Shown here piece after piece: positions 16,709-26,004 of a DNA stretch of 64,000 bases. Below the pieces are notes generated by a model. That model had not been told where the DNA came from and searched no databases. It saw only the letters and a program-made list of their open reading frames with translations. The number at the start of each line of letters is the position of its first letter. The first letter of the stretch is position 1. The DNA is from Candidatus Neomarinimicrobiota bacterium (GTDB lineage Bacteria; Fidelibacterota; SORT01), in the NCBI GenBank assembly GCA_022573815.1, contig JACZTG010000004.1, positions 1-64,000 of the forward strand. The letters are read 5' to 3'. A program made the position numbers and the translations under genes.

Positions 16709-18364
16709 TCAATCAATCAATCCAAGAGTCTGTTTATATAACAAAAGATCATCAAGTAGTTCCAATGATTTTAGTATTGCCAGGTCATTCTTGAATATCG
16801 CCTCATATCTACCTTTTGTATTACCTAACATTTCAGAGATCTCTCTGGAAAGAACTCTCTTAATATTTTTATAATCCGCATCGTTAAAGTCATCCTTAAA
16901 TGACCTGAAATCCGATTTTATGTTCTTAACCTTATTTATAACATCATCGGGGTAGTTAGCTGATTCAAGGGCGCTTATAAGATTTGTATGTGTCTTAATA
17001 ACATCACTTTTATAAGTAAAATTTGATTTTTGCAGAAAATCGATAAAATCTTTTACATCGATGTCAGTCAAAAGAACCGGATAGGAAGCATCCTTGTGTT
17101 TGGATACCCAATTCGTTGAATACCGGTAAAACATATTTTTACGCCAGAGATGCGGAATTATGTTGGACGATTTGGGGTATTTAATCAGAAAATCAGGTTT
17201 TATTCCTCCCCTACCGTAAACAGGTCTTCCATTTGACGTCACGAAGATAGAATCCGTAAAATCTCTTTTAACAACTTTATCATCTGCAAAGTAATCTTCC
17301 TTCTGAATTAGCCGGCCGCTGGGGATATAATACTTTCCTGTTGTAATTTTTACCTTTTTATCATAAGGCATTGAAAGAATTGTTTGTACCAATCCCTTTC
17401 CAAATGTCTTGGAACCTACGATTATTCCCCTGTCAAGGTCTTGCATAATTCCCGAAAATATTTCGCTTGCGCTTGCGGAGCCGCCATTTACCAATACTAT
17501 TAATTGTACATCCATATCTATTAGCGGATCTTTTTTGGAATAATGCTCTCTGTTCATCTGACGAATTCTGCCTTTTGTAGAAACTAACAGTTCGCCCTTT
17601 TCAATGAACATATCACTGATTTTTACTGCTGCATCTAATAATCCACCCGGATTATCCCGAAGATCCACAATTAAACCGTCAAGACCTTCATCATCCAATT
17701 CCAAAAGAGTGTCTTTAAATTTATTAATTGAGCTTTTCGAAAACCCTGTAAGACGTAGATAGCCGATACCATCCTTAATAAATCCGCTATATAATATTTC
17801 ATTCACAACTATTTTTTCGCGCTTGAGTATGAATTCTAATGGTCCTGAAAAAGAATGCCTAAGGATAGTCAGGCGGACTTCTTTTCCTTCAGGTCCGCGA
17901 ATCATATTTGCCGCATCATCAAGTTTTAATCCAAACGATGCAACACTGTCGATCTTGACGATTTTATCTCCGGCGTGTATACCGCTTCGTCCGGCGGGTG
18001 TGCCCTCCATCGGGGAAATAACTGTTAACGTATCTCCGCGTATTCCGAGTTTAATTCCCACTCCACCGTATGTACCAGTGGTTAATATATTTAAATCGCC
18101 ACTGTTTTCTTTGGAAATGTACGTAGTATATGGATCTAAGGTTTGCAGCATCCCTTTTATGGCGGCTTCAATAAAAGTTTCAGGGTCTATTTCGTCAACA
18201 TAAGTTGTACTGACCTGTTTATATATCTGACCGAATAATTTTAATCCTTTGCTAATTTTGGAATATATGTCCGGCGAAGGCAGTAAAGTACTTCCCGTAT
18301 ATAGAATAAATACACCTACCAGAAAGGAAATGCTGATTATCTTTATTTTACGCATTTTGACCAT
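16709..18364 (-). CDS. C-terminal processing peptidase (S41, CtpA/Prc)
   Basis: Periplasmic serine protease with a Ser-Lys dyad, 551 residues. An N-terminal hydrophobic segment (about 5-27) acts as signal or membrane anchor. A PDZ domain covers about 95-170 (GGVGIKLGIRGDTLTVI, GIHAGDKIVKID). The S41 core at about 195-385 has the nucleophile Ser in NGGSASASEIFSG and the Lys in SKTFGKGLVQT. About 165 extra C-terminal residues follow, with no recognised domain. The start overlaps the tmk stop by 17 bases, so it is the distal gene of that operon. A second ATG three codons in (18355) is equally possible. Confidence 0.93.
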   Translation of the reverse strand: MVKMRKIKIISISFLVGVFILYTGSTLLPSPDIYSKISKGLKLFGQIYKQVSTTYVDEIDPETFIEAAIKGMLQTLDPYTTYISKENSGDLNILTTGTYGGVGIKLGIRGDTLTVISPMEGTPAGRSGIHAGDKIVKIDSVASFGLKLDDAANMIRGPEGKEVRLTILRHSFSGPLEFILKREKIVVNEILYSGFIKDGIGYLRLTGFSKSSINKFKDTLLELDDEGLDGLIVDLRDNPGGLLDAAVKISDMFIEKGELLVSTKGRIRQMNREHYSKKDPLIDMDVQLIVLVNGGSASASEIFSGIMQDLDRGIIVGSKTFGKGLVQTILSMPYDKKVKITTGKYYIPSGRLIQKEDYFADDKVVKRDFTDSIFVTSNGRPVYGRGGIKPDFLIKYPKSSNIIPHLWRKNMFYRYSTNWVSKHKDASYPVLLTDIDVKDFIDFLQKSNFTYKSDVIKTHTNLISALESANYPDDVINKVKNIKSDFRSFKDDFNDADYKNIKRVLSREISEMLGNTKGRYEAIFKNDLAILKSLELLDDLLLYKQTLGLID

Positions 18365-19022
18365 ATTTAATTTTCGCTTCTAATTTTGTTGAAAGCAACA
18401 ATGAAATATGCTTCCAAGCTTTTTCGGCTATGGCATCCACTTTCTCGTTTCCATCCAGAATTATAACTCTTTCAGGTTCTCTTTTGGCAATTTCCTTAAA
18501 TCCTTTTATTACCCTAAACTTAAACTCTTTCGTTTCCAACTCTAACCTATCCGGGCGTCCCATTGTTCCGGAACGTGATTCGGCAAGCTCCGCATCTACA
18601 TCAACTAAAAACGTTACATCCGGCCAAAGTTTTTTTGCCGCTTCTTTAACCAGAGCGTCAACAAATTCTAAATCAATACCTCTGCCGTAGCCTTGATAGG
18701 CGGTAGTGGAATCAAAATATCGGTCACAAATAACAATATCATTTTCCTTTAGACCCGGAAGTATCATTTCAACCGTTAATTGTGCCCTTGCTGCGGAATA
18801 AAGCATTACCTCTGTCAATGAATCCATTTCTGAATGTTTTGTGCTCAGTAAGATTTGTCGAATTTGCTCGGATATCCGGGTCCCTCCCGGTTCTCTGAAC
18901 AGAACCGCATTATAGCCCTCCTCCTGTACCTTGCGAAGAAGCGCATTTGCCTGAGTGGACTTACCTGAACCGTCAATCCCTTCGAATGTAACAAAAAGAC
19001 CCATTTTATCAGAATCCGTCAT
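18348..19022 (-). CDS. tmk: Thymidylate kinase
   Basis: Phosphorylates dTMP to dTDP in DNA precursor synthesis. The P-loop is GIDGSGKST near residues 15-23, the dTMP-binding DRYFDSTTAYQG lies near 98, and the lid region reads RSGTMGRPDRLE near 150. The 224 residues include a slightly long C-terminal helix. The ATG at 19022 overlaps the stop of the inositol-phosphate synthase gene by four bases, which indicates coupled translation. Confidence 0.96.
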   Translation of the reverse strand: MTDSDKMGLFVTFEGIDGSGKSTQANALLRKVQEEGYNAVLFREPGGTRISEQIRQILLSTKHSEMDSLTEVMLYSAARAQLTVEMILPGLKENDIVICDRYFDSTTAYQGYGRGIDLEFVDALVKEAAKKLWPDVTFLVDVDAELAESRSGTMGRPDRLELETKEFKFRVIKGFKEIAKREPERVIILDGNEKVDAIAEKAWKHISLLLSTKLEAKIKYGQNA

Positions 19023-20335
19023 TTTTCGTAGTATTCGATTCCAAGATGCGTAATCTGTTCCTCTTCCATCATATATCGCAAAGTGTTCTTCAATTTTGCT
19101 TGCTGAATGAATAAGTCATGTTCGGGATACAATTCAGGAGCAACGAGAGGGCTCTTAAAGTAGAATGATAACCATTCCTGAATCCCGCTCATTTCCGCTC
19201 TGCTCGCAAGGTCCATAAATAATGCAAGGTCAAGAAGTAAAGGAGCGGCAAGAATACTGTCTCTACAAAGGAAATTGATTTTTATCTGCATCGGGTACCC
19301 CATCCAGCCGAATATATCAATGCTATCCCAACCTTCCTTATCATCGCCGCGCGGCGGATAATAGTTTATCCTTACCTTATGGTAAAAGTTCCCATATAAA
19401 TCAGGATATGTGTCAGGCTGCAGAATATGTTCAAGAACACTCAATTTACTTTCCTCTTTTGTCTTAAATGATGCCGGGTCATCAAGAACCTCTCCGTCAC
19501 GATTACCAAGAATATTTGTGGAAAACCATCCGTTAAGTCCGAGTAAACGTGCCTTCAATCCCGGAGCGATGATTGTTTTCATAAGCGTTTGACCGGTCTT
19601 GAAGTCCTTGCCTGACACCGGAACGTTATTTAAATCCGCTAATTCATACAATGCGGGAATATCTGTGGTCAAATTCGGCGCCCCGTTTGCAAAAGGAACT
19701 TTTTCTTTTAGAGCGGCCCAAGCGTAAAGCATGCTTGGCGCTATATCATCGTGATTATCTTTCATTCCCTGCTCAAATGATTCAAGAGATTGATGAACAT
19801 CACCAACTTTGATATACGCTTCTGTACTTGCCGCCCAAACCAGAACCATTCTGGATAATCCATTTGATTCTTTAAAATCTTTTATGTCCTGCCTTAATGC
19901 TTCAGCAAGGTCATATTTATTATCCAAATCTTTAAACCAAACAGGTTCCAGGTTTTTTACATATTTTTGATCAAAAACCGCTTTCATAGGATGAATAGAA
20001 GAAAGAAAATCTTTAAGTGGTTCAAGGTCATCCGGTTTCAATACACCACTATTCTTCGCAGCTGCATACATATCCTCTTCAAATATATCCCATCCGCCAA
20101 ATACCAAATTTGATAAATCGGTTATTGGAACAAAATCTTTTATCATTGGCACCGATTTATCTGTTCTTTTCCCCAGTCGGATAGTGCCCATTTGGGTTAA
20201 AGAGCCAAACGGATGATGCAGTCCTTTCCTGACTGATTCAACACCCGCTATGAAAGTCGTCGTCACTGCCCCCATACCCGGAAGCAGCACACCAAGTTTA
20301 CCATCTGCCTTGGCAATTTTATCACCTCTCAGCAT
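19019..20335 (-). CDS. Myo-inositol-3-phosphate synthase
   Basis: NAD-dependent isomerase that turns glucose 6-phosphate into inositol 3-phosphate. The 438 residues contain the Rossmann start LGVLLPGMGAVTTTFIAGV, the DFVPITDLSNLVFGGWDIF segment, the GKDFKTGQTLMKTIIAP region that binds substrate phosphate and the NYYPPRGDDKEGWDSIDIFGW motif, all typical of the bacterial and archaeal INO1 branch. It lies 43 bases downstream of a CDP-alcohol phosphotransferase gene, so the likely fate of its product is an inositol phospholipid. Confidence 0.93.
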   Translation of the reverse strand: MLRGDKIAKADGKLGVLLPGMGAVTTTFIAGVESVRKGLHHPFGSLTQMGTIRLGKRTDKSVPMIKDFVPITDLSNLVFGGWDIFEEDMYAAAKNSGVLKPDDLEPLKDFLSSIHPMKAVFDQKYVKNLEPVWFKDLDNKYDLAEALRQDIKDFKESNGLSRMVLVWAASTEAYIKVGDVHQSLESFEQGMKDNHDDIAPSMLYAWAALKEKVPFANGAPNLTTDIPALYELADLNNVPVSGKDFKTGQTLMKTIIAPGLKARLLGLNGWFSTNILGNRDGEVLDDPASFKTKEESKLSVLEHILQPDTYPDLYGNFYHKVRINYYPPRGDDKEGWDSIDIFGWMGYPMQIKINFLCRDSILAAPLLLDLALFMDLASRAEMSGIQEWLSFYFKSPLVAPELYPEHDLFIQQAKLKNTLRYMMEEEQITHLGIEYYEK

Positions 20336-20378
20336 CTATATTCTCCTGAAAAACCAATTATTTTTATTATACTAATTA

Positions 20379-21059
20379 TTATCGTTTACTTCCGCTGGGC
20401 TTTCTTTCGCCAGCTGTTGCCTTATAAAGATGAAACATTCGTTGCGCAGCCGTATAATTCGCTAATATGGCAATTGTCCATATTGCTAACATCAAGAAGA
20501 GCTCATGTACATACGGTAAATCGCCTATTACCGCGCCCACGGATATATAAGTAATACGCTCTGTCCTCTGCATCATTCCTACGTTGCATTCAAGACCCAG
20601 TCCTTCTGCTCTTGCTCTCACATAGCTGACCATAACTGAGCCGCCCAAAGCGGCAAAAATTGCCACTGATGTCCAGTATGAATCTGATTTTACAAAATGA
20701 ACTGCAATTCCGAAAAACATAATAATTTCAGAATACCTGTCCATTACAGAATCATATAAAGCTCCGAATTTTGTTTTTTTATTGCCATGTGTTGCTATTC
20801 TTCCGTCTATGGTGTCGCAAATGGCGCCAAATACTATAAACATCCCACCCATCCGAAGATATGATAAAGCAAAAAATATAGCTCCCACGATATTAAATAT
20901 GGTTCCCAGAGTAGTAAGAGCGTTTGGATTTATATTCAGGGATTTAAAGAAATCAGCAAGAGGTATTATTATCTTTAGGTACGCTTCCTGTAATTTCGGA
21001 TGAACAGGATTAAACCCGTCTTTTGTTATTTTCTTTTTATAGTCTTTAGGTATCTGCAT
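20379..21059 (-). CDS. CDP-alcohol phosphotransferase, probable phosphatidylinositol-phosphate synthase
   Basis: Integral membrane enzyme that joins a CDP-diacylglycerol lipid to an alcohol. The 226 residues hold about six membrane helices. The family motif is seen as D82-x2-D85-G86-x2-A89 ... G99-x3-D103-x3-D107, so all four catalytic Asp are present. The Arg that normally follows Ala89 is Thr. The adjacent inositol-3-phosphate synthase makes inositol 3-phosphate the best candidate acceptor, giving phosphatidylinositol phosphate, as in mycobacteria, archaea and Bacteroides. PgsA- or Pss-type chemistry is less likely from context. The substrate is inferred from the neighbour, not seen. Confidence 0.85.
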   Translation of the reverse strand: MQIPKDYKKKITKDGFNPVHPKLQEAYLKIIIPLADFFKSLNINPNALTTLGTIFNIVGAIFFALSYLRMGGMFIVFGAICDTIDGRIATHGNKKTKFGALYDSVMDRYSEIIMFFGIAVHFVKSDSYWTSVAIFAALGGSVMVSYVRARAEGLGLECNVGMMQRTERITYISVGAVIGDLPYVHELFLMLAIWTIAILANYTAAQRMFHLYKATAGERKPSGSKR

Positions 21060-21060
21060 T

Positions 21061-21738
21061 TTATTTTTTATTACCTTCGATGAGAATTACGAATTCTCCC
21101 TTAGGTTTGCGTTCATTAAAGCTAGCGATAAGGTCTGAAAGACTTCCTCTTATAAATTCCTCATGTACTTTTGTCAGTTCTCTGCCAATTGTCGCCTTTC
21201 TATCACCGAAAGTATCTCTCAAATCCCGCAATGATTTAAGAACTCTATGCGGTCCCTCGAAAATTACTATTGTAACCTTATAAGCCGCAAGTTCTTTAAG
21301 CCTCTTGTGTCTACCCTTTTTCCGTGGAAGGTATCCTTCAAACAAGAATCTGTCTATTTCCATACCGGAAGCCACTGTGGCCGCTGTAAGCGCTGACGGA
21401 CCGGGAATAGGAGATATTTTAATATCATTTTTAATAGCTTCCCGAATAAGATAAAAACCCGGATCGCTAATTCCGGGAGTACCGGCATCTGATACGAGAG
21501 CTATCGAATTACCTTTCTTAATCAACTCGATCAGCGAAGTAGTCTTAAATTCCTTGTTGTGGTCATGATAAGGAGTCATTTTATTTTTTATTTTATAATG
21601 ATTAAGGATTTTTGAGGTCTGCCTTGTGTCTTCGCACGCTATTAAATCTACAGTTTTCAAAATATCAATAGCTCTCAACGAAATATCACCGAGATTACCG
21701 ATTGGAGTTGAAACAATATATATTGATCCGGAGGACAA
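21061..21738 (-). CDS. rsmI: 16S rRNA (cytidine1402-2'-O)-methyltransferase
   Basis: SAM-dependent tetrapyrrole-methylase-fold enzyme that adds the 2'-O-methyl group to C1402 in the ribosomal decoding centre. Diagnostic segments are YIVSTPIGNLGDIS at the N-terminus, ACEDTRQTSKIL, SDAGTPGISDPG near 85 and FEGYLPRKKGRHKRL near 140. The 225 residues are slightly short of E. coli (286) but match the core. It lies one base before the CDP-alcohol phosphotransferase gene in the same run. Confidence 0.96.
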   Translation of the reverse strand: MSSGSIYIVSTPIGNLGDISLRAIDILKTVDLIACEDTRQTSKILNHYKIKNKMTPYHDHNKEFKTTSLIELIKKGNSIALVSDAGTPGISDPGFYLIREAIKNDIKISPIPGPSALTAATVASGMEIDRFLFEGYLPRKKGRHKRLKELAAYKVTIVIFEGPHRVLKSLRDLRDTFGDRKATIGRELTKVHEEFIRGSLSDLIASFNERKPKGEFVILIEGNKK

Positions 21739-21744
21739 AGTAAC

Positions 21745-23055
21745 TTAGGAGTAGTGCGACTTAAGAGATTTCTCTATACAGTCAATTCCCTTGTCAATAT
21801 CATCTGTAGAAATTGTTAATGAAGGTCGAAATCTTATGGTTCTTTCGCCGCAGCCGAGAATAATAGCGCCGTTCTCTATTATCTTATTGACAATATCATC
21901 TCTTTCTTTCGCTGTCGGCAGATCAAATGCGCATAACAATCCTTTCCCACGAGCATTTGAAACAAAACCGTTGAACTCATCCTGAAGAGCTTGTATTCTG
22001 TATAGGAGATGATTCCCCACCGTTTCAGCATTTTGCAGCAGATTTTCATCTTTGATAATATTGAGATAGATAGATGTTCTCGCCATATCCACAATATTAC
22101 CGCCAAATGTGGAGTTAATTCTGCCGGATGACTGAAATACGTTATCCTCAACTTCGTCCAATCTTTTACCGGCAAGGAATCCACATACCTGCATCTTCTT
22201 ACCAAAAGAAATCATATCAGGAATAGTGTCAGAATTTTCATACGCCCAGAATTTACCGGTGAGCCCGACTCCCGTTTGAACCTCGTCAAAGATCAACATA
22301 AATTCCGATTCATCAGCTAATGTCCGCAATTCAGCAAGAAATTCACCGCGAAAATGATTATCTCCGCCTTCTGATTGTATTGGCTCAATTATGAGCGCCG
22401 CAATATCATCCGGATTTTGAGAGAGAGCGGATTTTATCTCCTCGAGAGATTTGTTTTCTGCCGCAATGATCTGTTCTTCATTATCCTCTAACGGAAATTG
22501 GATTGCGGGAGCGCTTATCCTCGGCCAATCAAATTTTGGGAAATACATAATTTTGTGTTCGCCGGTGTTCGTCAATGAAAGAGTATAGCCCGTTCTTCCA
22601 TGAAAAGCGTTTTTAAAGTGAATTACTTTTGAGCCTTTCTCTCCCTTTCCTTTAGCCAGATTTTTTCTAACTTTCCAGTCGAAAGCGGCTTTCAAGGCAT
22701 TTTCTACACCAAGAGCACCACCTTCAATGAAAAATGCGTGTTGCAATTCTTCGGGTATTCCAAAATTACTAAATGTTTCGACAAATTCAGCAAAAGTATC
22801 GGTGTAAACATCGGAAAGGGTAGGTTTATGTTTTGCTATTTTACCTAATTTATCGCTTGCTTCCCGTATTCGATGATGATTGAAGCCAACAGGGGAAGAT
22901 GCAAAAAAGGAAAACAGATCAACGAATTTTCTTCCGTCTCTTTTATCTACAAAACATGAGCCTTCACTTTTTTCTTCATCAAATATCATATCCATTCCAT
23001 CTGCAAGGATATGATGAGATAAGGAATCCTTAACTTTGCTTGCATTGATATTCAT
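21745..23055 (-). CDS. lat: L-lysine 6-aminotransferase (LAT)
   Basis: PLP-dependent class III aminotransferase that moves the epsilon-amino group of lysine to 2-oxoglutarate, giving 2-aminoadipate 6-semialdehyde. The 436 residues carry the PLP-binding GALGVENALKAAFDWK region, the IIEPIQSEGGDNHFR motif, FDEVQTGVG with the cofactor Asp, and the Schiff-base Lys in SFGKKMQVCGF. The N-terminal DLFSFFASSPVGFNH is characteristic of LAT rather than of ornithine or GABA enzymes. The next gene upstream is an aldehyde dehydrogenase that could oxidise the product. This suggests lysine catabolism to 2-aminoadipate. Confidence 0.9.
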   Translation of the reverse strand: MNINASKVKDSLSHHILADGMDMIFDEEKSEGSCFVDKRDGRKFVDLFSFFASSPVGFNHHRIREASDKLGKIAKHKPTLSDVYTDTFAEFVETFSNFGIPEELQHAFFIEGGALGVENALKAAFDWKVRKNLAKGKGEKGSKVIHFKNAFHGRTGYTLSLTNTGEHKIMYFPKFDWPRISAPAIQFPLEDNEEQIIAAENKSLEEIKSALSQNPDDIAALIIEPIQSEGGDNHFRGEFLAELRTLADESEFMLIFDEVQTGVGLTGKFWAYENSDTIPDMISFGKKMQVCGFLAGKRLDEVEDNVFQSSGRINSTFGGNIVDMARTSIYLNIIKDENLLQNAETVGNHLLYRIQALQDEFNGFVSNARGKGLLCAFDLPTAKERDDIVNKIIENGAIILGCGERTIRFRPSLTISTDDIDKGIDCIEKSLKSHYS

Positions 23056-23083
23056 ATATTATTCATCCCCTCCAACTGAATTA

Positions 23084-24571
23084 TCATTCATTATCTATTT
23101 GCGCTCTCTGGAGCTTACCTGAAAAATCTACATACACGGTTTTTTCTTCTGTGAAGAAATCAAACGCGCTACTTCCTCCTTCACGATGACCATTACCTGT
23201 ATCTTTGCATCCGCCGAACGGCATATTGCATTCAGCTCCGATGGTGGGACCGTTGATATAAGTTATTCCGGTATCAATATCCTTAATCGCCTTAAACGCA
23301 TTGTTAATGTTTTTTGTATAAATGCTCGAAGAGAGGCCGTAATCAATGTTGTTAGATATATCTATCGCCTCTTCGAATGTCTTGAATTTCAGCACGCTTA
23401 ATACAGGACCAAATATTTCTTCCTTTGCAATTCTCATTTCGGGATGAACATCAGTGAACAGTGTAGGTTTATAAAACCACCCTGCGTCAAGTTCTCCGCC
23501 GGTACCGAATCCCCCCCCGGCTGACAGAGTTGCTCCCTCGGATTTACCTATCTCCACATATTCATCAATGCCTTTCCTCTGATCTTCATTAACGATGGGA
23601 CCCACTTCAACTGATTCGTCCAAGCCATTTCCGAGTTTAAGATTCTCTATTTTCCCTATGAGCAGGTCTATGAAATTATCGTGAATAGCCTCATGTAATA
23701 TTAATCTGCTTGTAGCGGTACAGCGTTGTCCCGCTGTTCCAAATGCTCCCCATAGGACTCCTTCAATCGCCAAATCAATGTCCGCGTCATCCATTACTAT
23801 TTGAGCATTTTTCCCCCCAAGCTCAAGGGAGACTCTTTTAAGAGCTCTCCCTCCCGAAGAAGCAATCATTCTGCCGACCTCCGAAGAACCGGTAAATGAA
23901 ATCAGGTCGATGTTTTCATGCTCAACTATAGGAGTTCCCACGCTTCTGCCGCCACCGTGAACGATATTGATAACACCCGGAGGAATACCGGCATCAAGCA
24001 GTACTTCAACGAAAAGCGTCGCTGTGGCGGGAGTATCAGATGCAGGTTTAAAAACGACAGTGTTGCCGCAGGTAAGAGCGGGAAATATCTTCCAGGTAGG
24101 TATTGCAAGAGGGAAATTCCATGGAGAGATGACTCCGGCAGTGCCTATTGGTCTCCGAATAACCATATTAAACTTATCTCGCAATTCAGAAGGCGCCGTG
24201 TAACCGAACATTCTTCTGCTCTCAGAAGCTGAATAATAGGCAGTATCAATACCTTCTTGTGTATCTCCAAGTGTTTCAAGCAACACCTTACCCATTTCAC
24301 GAGTCATTAGTTCGGCAATCTCTTTTTTCCTTTCAACGAGAATATCGCCTGCTTTCTGAATCATATTACCCCTTATAGGAGCGGGAACCTGCTTCCATTC
24401 GTTAAATGCAGCGTTAGCAGCGGAAACCGCCTTGTTAACGTCTTCCTCGTTTGAACTTGGAAAAGTCCCTACTAATTCGTCCCAATTAGCGGGATTTCTA
24501 TTTTCGAATGTCTCCCCGCTAATGGCGTCGCACCATTTTCCATCAACATAATTCTGATACTTTTTACTCAT
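23084..24571 (-). CDS. Aldehyde dehydrogenase, likely 2-aminoadipate-semialdehyde
   Basis: NAD(P)-dependent aldehyde dehydrogenase of 495 residues. It contains PWNFPLAIPTWKIFPAL, the catalytic Glu in LELGGKN near 262, the nucleophile Cys in GQRCTATSRL near 297 and the EEIFGPVL motif near 395. Sequence alone does not fix the substrate. Because the next gene is lysine 6-aminotransferase, the natural partner is 2-aminoadipate 6-semialdehyde, oxidised to 2-aminoadipate. The two genes are 28 bases apart. Succinate-semialdehyde or betaine-aldehyde activity cannot be excluded. Confidence 0.9.
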   Translation of the reverse strand: MSKKYQNYVDGKWCDAISGETFENRNPANWDELVGTFPSSNEEDVNKAVSAANAAFNEWKQVPAPIRGNMIQKAGDILVERKKEIAELMTREMGKVLLETLGDTQEGIDTAYYSASESRRMFGYTAPSELRDKFNMVIRRPIGTAGVISPWNFPLAIPTWKIFPALTCGNTVVFKPASDTPATATLFVEVLLDAGIPPGVINIVHGGGRSVGTPIVEHENIDLISFTGSSEVGRMIASSGGRALKRVSLELGGKNAQIVMDDADIDLAIEGVLWGAFGTAGQRCTATSRLILHEAIHDNFIDLLIGKIENLKLGNGLDESVEVGPIVNEDQRKGIDEYVEIGKSEGATLSAGGGFGTGGELDAGWFYKPTLFTDVHPEMRIAKEEIFGPVLSVLKFKTFEEAIDISNNIDYGLSSSIYTKNINNAFKAIKDIDTGITYINGPTIGAECNMPFGGCKDTGNGHREGGSSAFDFFTEEKTVYVDFSGKLQRAQIDNE

Positions 24572-24681
24572 ATTTCTTCATCCAAACCTTATCTGTATAA
24601 TATTAGTCAGAACGCTAAAATTACTGAATAAAGATAATAATATTCAAGACATTTTCGATGAGATATATTTTTTGAATACTT

Positions 24682-24720
24682 ATTATTTAATGCATAGTTG
24701 CAATGCTGCAAATAAATAAT
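24682..24720. repeat. Inverted repeat between cdsA and the aldehyde dehydrogenase gene
   Basis: ATTATTTAATGCA and TGCAAATAAATAAT form arms of about 12 pairs with one bulge around a 12-base loop. It lies just after the cdsA stop on the minus strand. No T tract follows on either strand, so it may be a weak terminator, an mRNA 3'-end stabiliser or chance in AT-rich DNA. Confidence 0.35.
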
Positions 24721-24723
24721 GAA

Positions 24724-25536
24724 TTATCTCAAGAGTAAGTATATATAAGTCAGAGGAGCCGCGAAAAGTACTCCGTCGAACCGATCCAACATCCCTCCGT
24801 GACCGGGCAGAAATGAACCGGAATCCTTAACTCCGGCATCTCTTTTTATCATTGATTCGAATAAATCTCCGAACTGTCCTCCAATGCCGCCGAATATCGC
24901 AAAAAAGGAAATGTCAATAATTGAAAAAGATGAACCTAAGAAACCTGTCTGCTTCATCAGAAACATTGAGATTAACGATGCGCTGAATCCTGCAATTGCA
25001 CCCTCCCACGTTTTTTTGGGACTGATTCGCTCATTCAATTTGTGTTTTCCGAATGCTTTGCCTAAATAATATGCCGATATATCAGACAACCAAACACCAA
25101 TAAATATTGCCATTACAAGATTAAATCCGGTGTCATTATAAGTTGAATCGATTTCTCTAAGTGGATATAAGGTTCCAATTAAGATGACGGGATAAATAAG
25201 AGAAAATAAAGTCACCGCGCTGTTCTGTATGGGGGATTCATGTTTGGAAAATATTTCTATAACCATAGAAACCATTACAGCGACAATCAATACGTTAATC
25301 AGACCGGCTTCGAAATGAAAGTAAAACGATAATAGAATTATGATAGCAAAAAAATGACCTACAGATTTATTTGGATTTAAGCCCTTTGCAGACGCGAACG
25401 CGTAATATTCTTTTTGGCCTACAAGAGCGATTATACCGATGATTATCAAGAAAAATATATTCCCCATATATAGTGATGCGATAATCAACGGAGTGCCTGC
25501 AAGAGCTACTAATATTCGTTTACTATTTTCAGACAT
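24724..25536 (-). CDS. cdsA: Phosphatidate cytidylyltransferase (CDP-diacylglycerol synthase)
   Basis: Inner-membrane enzyme that makes CDP-diacylglycerol from phosphatidic acid and CTP, the branch point for anionic phospholipids and substrate of the inositol-lipid enzyme encoded at 20379-21059. About eight membrane helices fill the 270 residues. The C-terminal family signature is complete (MIKRDAGVKDSGSFLPGHGG then MLDRFD, about 230-255). SPKKTWEGAIAGF near 172 is also typical. It is the last gene of the rhodanese-to-cdsA run and starts 24 bases after rlpA. Confidence 0.96.
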   Translation of the reverse strand: MSENSKRILVALAGTPLIIASLYMGNIFFLIIIGIIALVGQKEYYAFASAKGLNPNKSVGHFFAIIILLSFYFHFEAGLINVLIVAVMVSMVIEIFSKHESPIQNSAVTLFSLIYPVILIGTLYPLREIDSTYNDTGFNLVMAIFIGVWLSDISAYYLGKAFGKHKLNERISPKKTWEGAIAGFSASLISMFLMKQTGFLGSSFSIIDISFFAIFGGIGGQFGDLFESMIKRDAGVKDSGSFLPGHGGMLDRFDGVLFAAPLTYIYLLLR

Positions 25537-25560
25537 AAATTATCCTCTCATTTACACCGT

Positions 25561-26004
25561 CTATCTTTTACCGGTACCCATTTCTATCACTACCAACTTT
25601 ATATTCGCAGTTCCCTGCTCTACAAAATCGAGCTTCAACGCAGCCGCGTAAGAACAGTCAAGAACCCGATTATTTACGTAAGGTCCCCTGTCATTAATTC
25701 TTATCCGCAATGTTTTATTGTTATCGAGGTTTCTTACCTGAATTATAGTACCTAACGGTAAATACCGATGCGCAGCTGATATTTTATACATATCAAATAT
25801 CTCACCGTTTGCGGTTAGTTTCCCATGAAATTTAGGACCGTAATATGATGATATACCGTACTGTACTTTTTCGAGTCCTGTGCTGTTTTTGTCAGTGTTT
25901 TTTTGCGGTCTATTGATATTCCCCGCACGAAAGCGAGGGTTTGCAGAGCACGATATAATGGAGAACAATATAACCGTAATCAATATTGGACGGATTATTC
26001 CCAT
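25561..26004 (-). CDS. RlpA-like septal/peptidoglycan lipoprotein
   Basis: Probable outer-membrane lipoprotein of the RlpA family, which acts on stem-peptide-free glycan strands at the division site. Residues 1-18 are a lipoprotein signal with the lipobox IISC (Cys19). A double-psi beta-barrel domain spans about 50-145: GISSYYGPKFHGKLTANGE, then LPLGTIIQVRN and the conserved RINDRGPYVNNRVLD. There is no C-terminal SPOR domain, so septal targeting as in E. coli is not evident. It overlaps the pyrD stop by ten bases. Confidence 0.9.
   Translation of the reverse strand: MGIIRPILITVILFSIISCSANPRFRAGNINRPQKNTDKNSTGLEKVQYGISSYYGPKFHGKLTANGEIFDMYKISAAHRYLPLGTIIQVRNLDNNKTLRIRINDRGPYVNNRVLDCSYAAALKLDFVEQGTANIKLVVIEMGTGKR

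Noticed and set aside
24572-24723. Promoter for the aldehyde dehydrogenase-LAT run
   Set aside because: AT-rich hexamers are present, but none pair with a credible -35 at 16-18 bases, so none is called.
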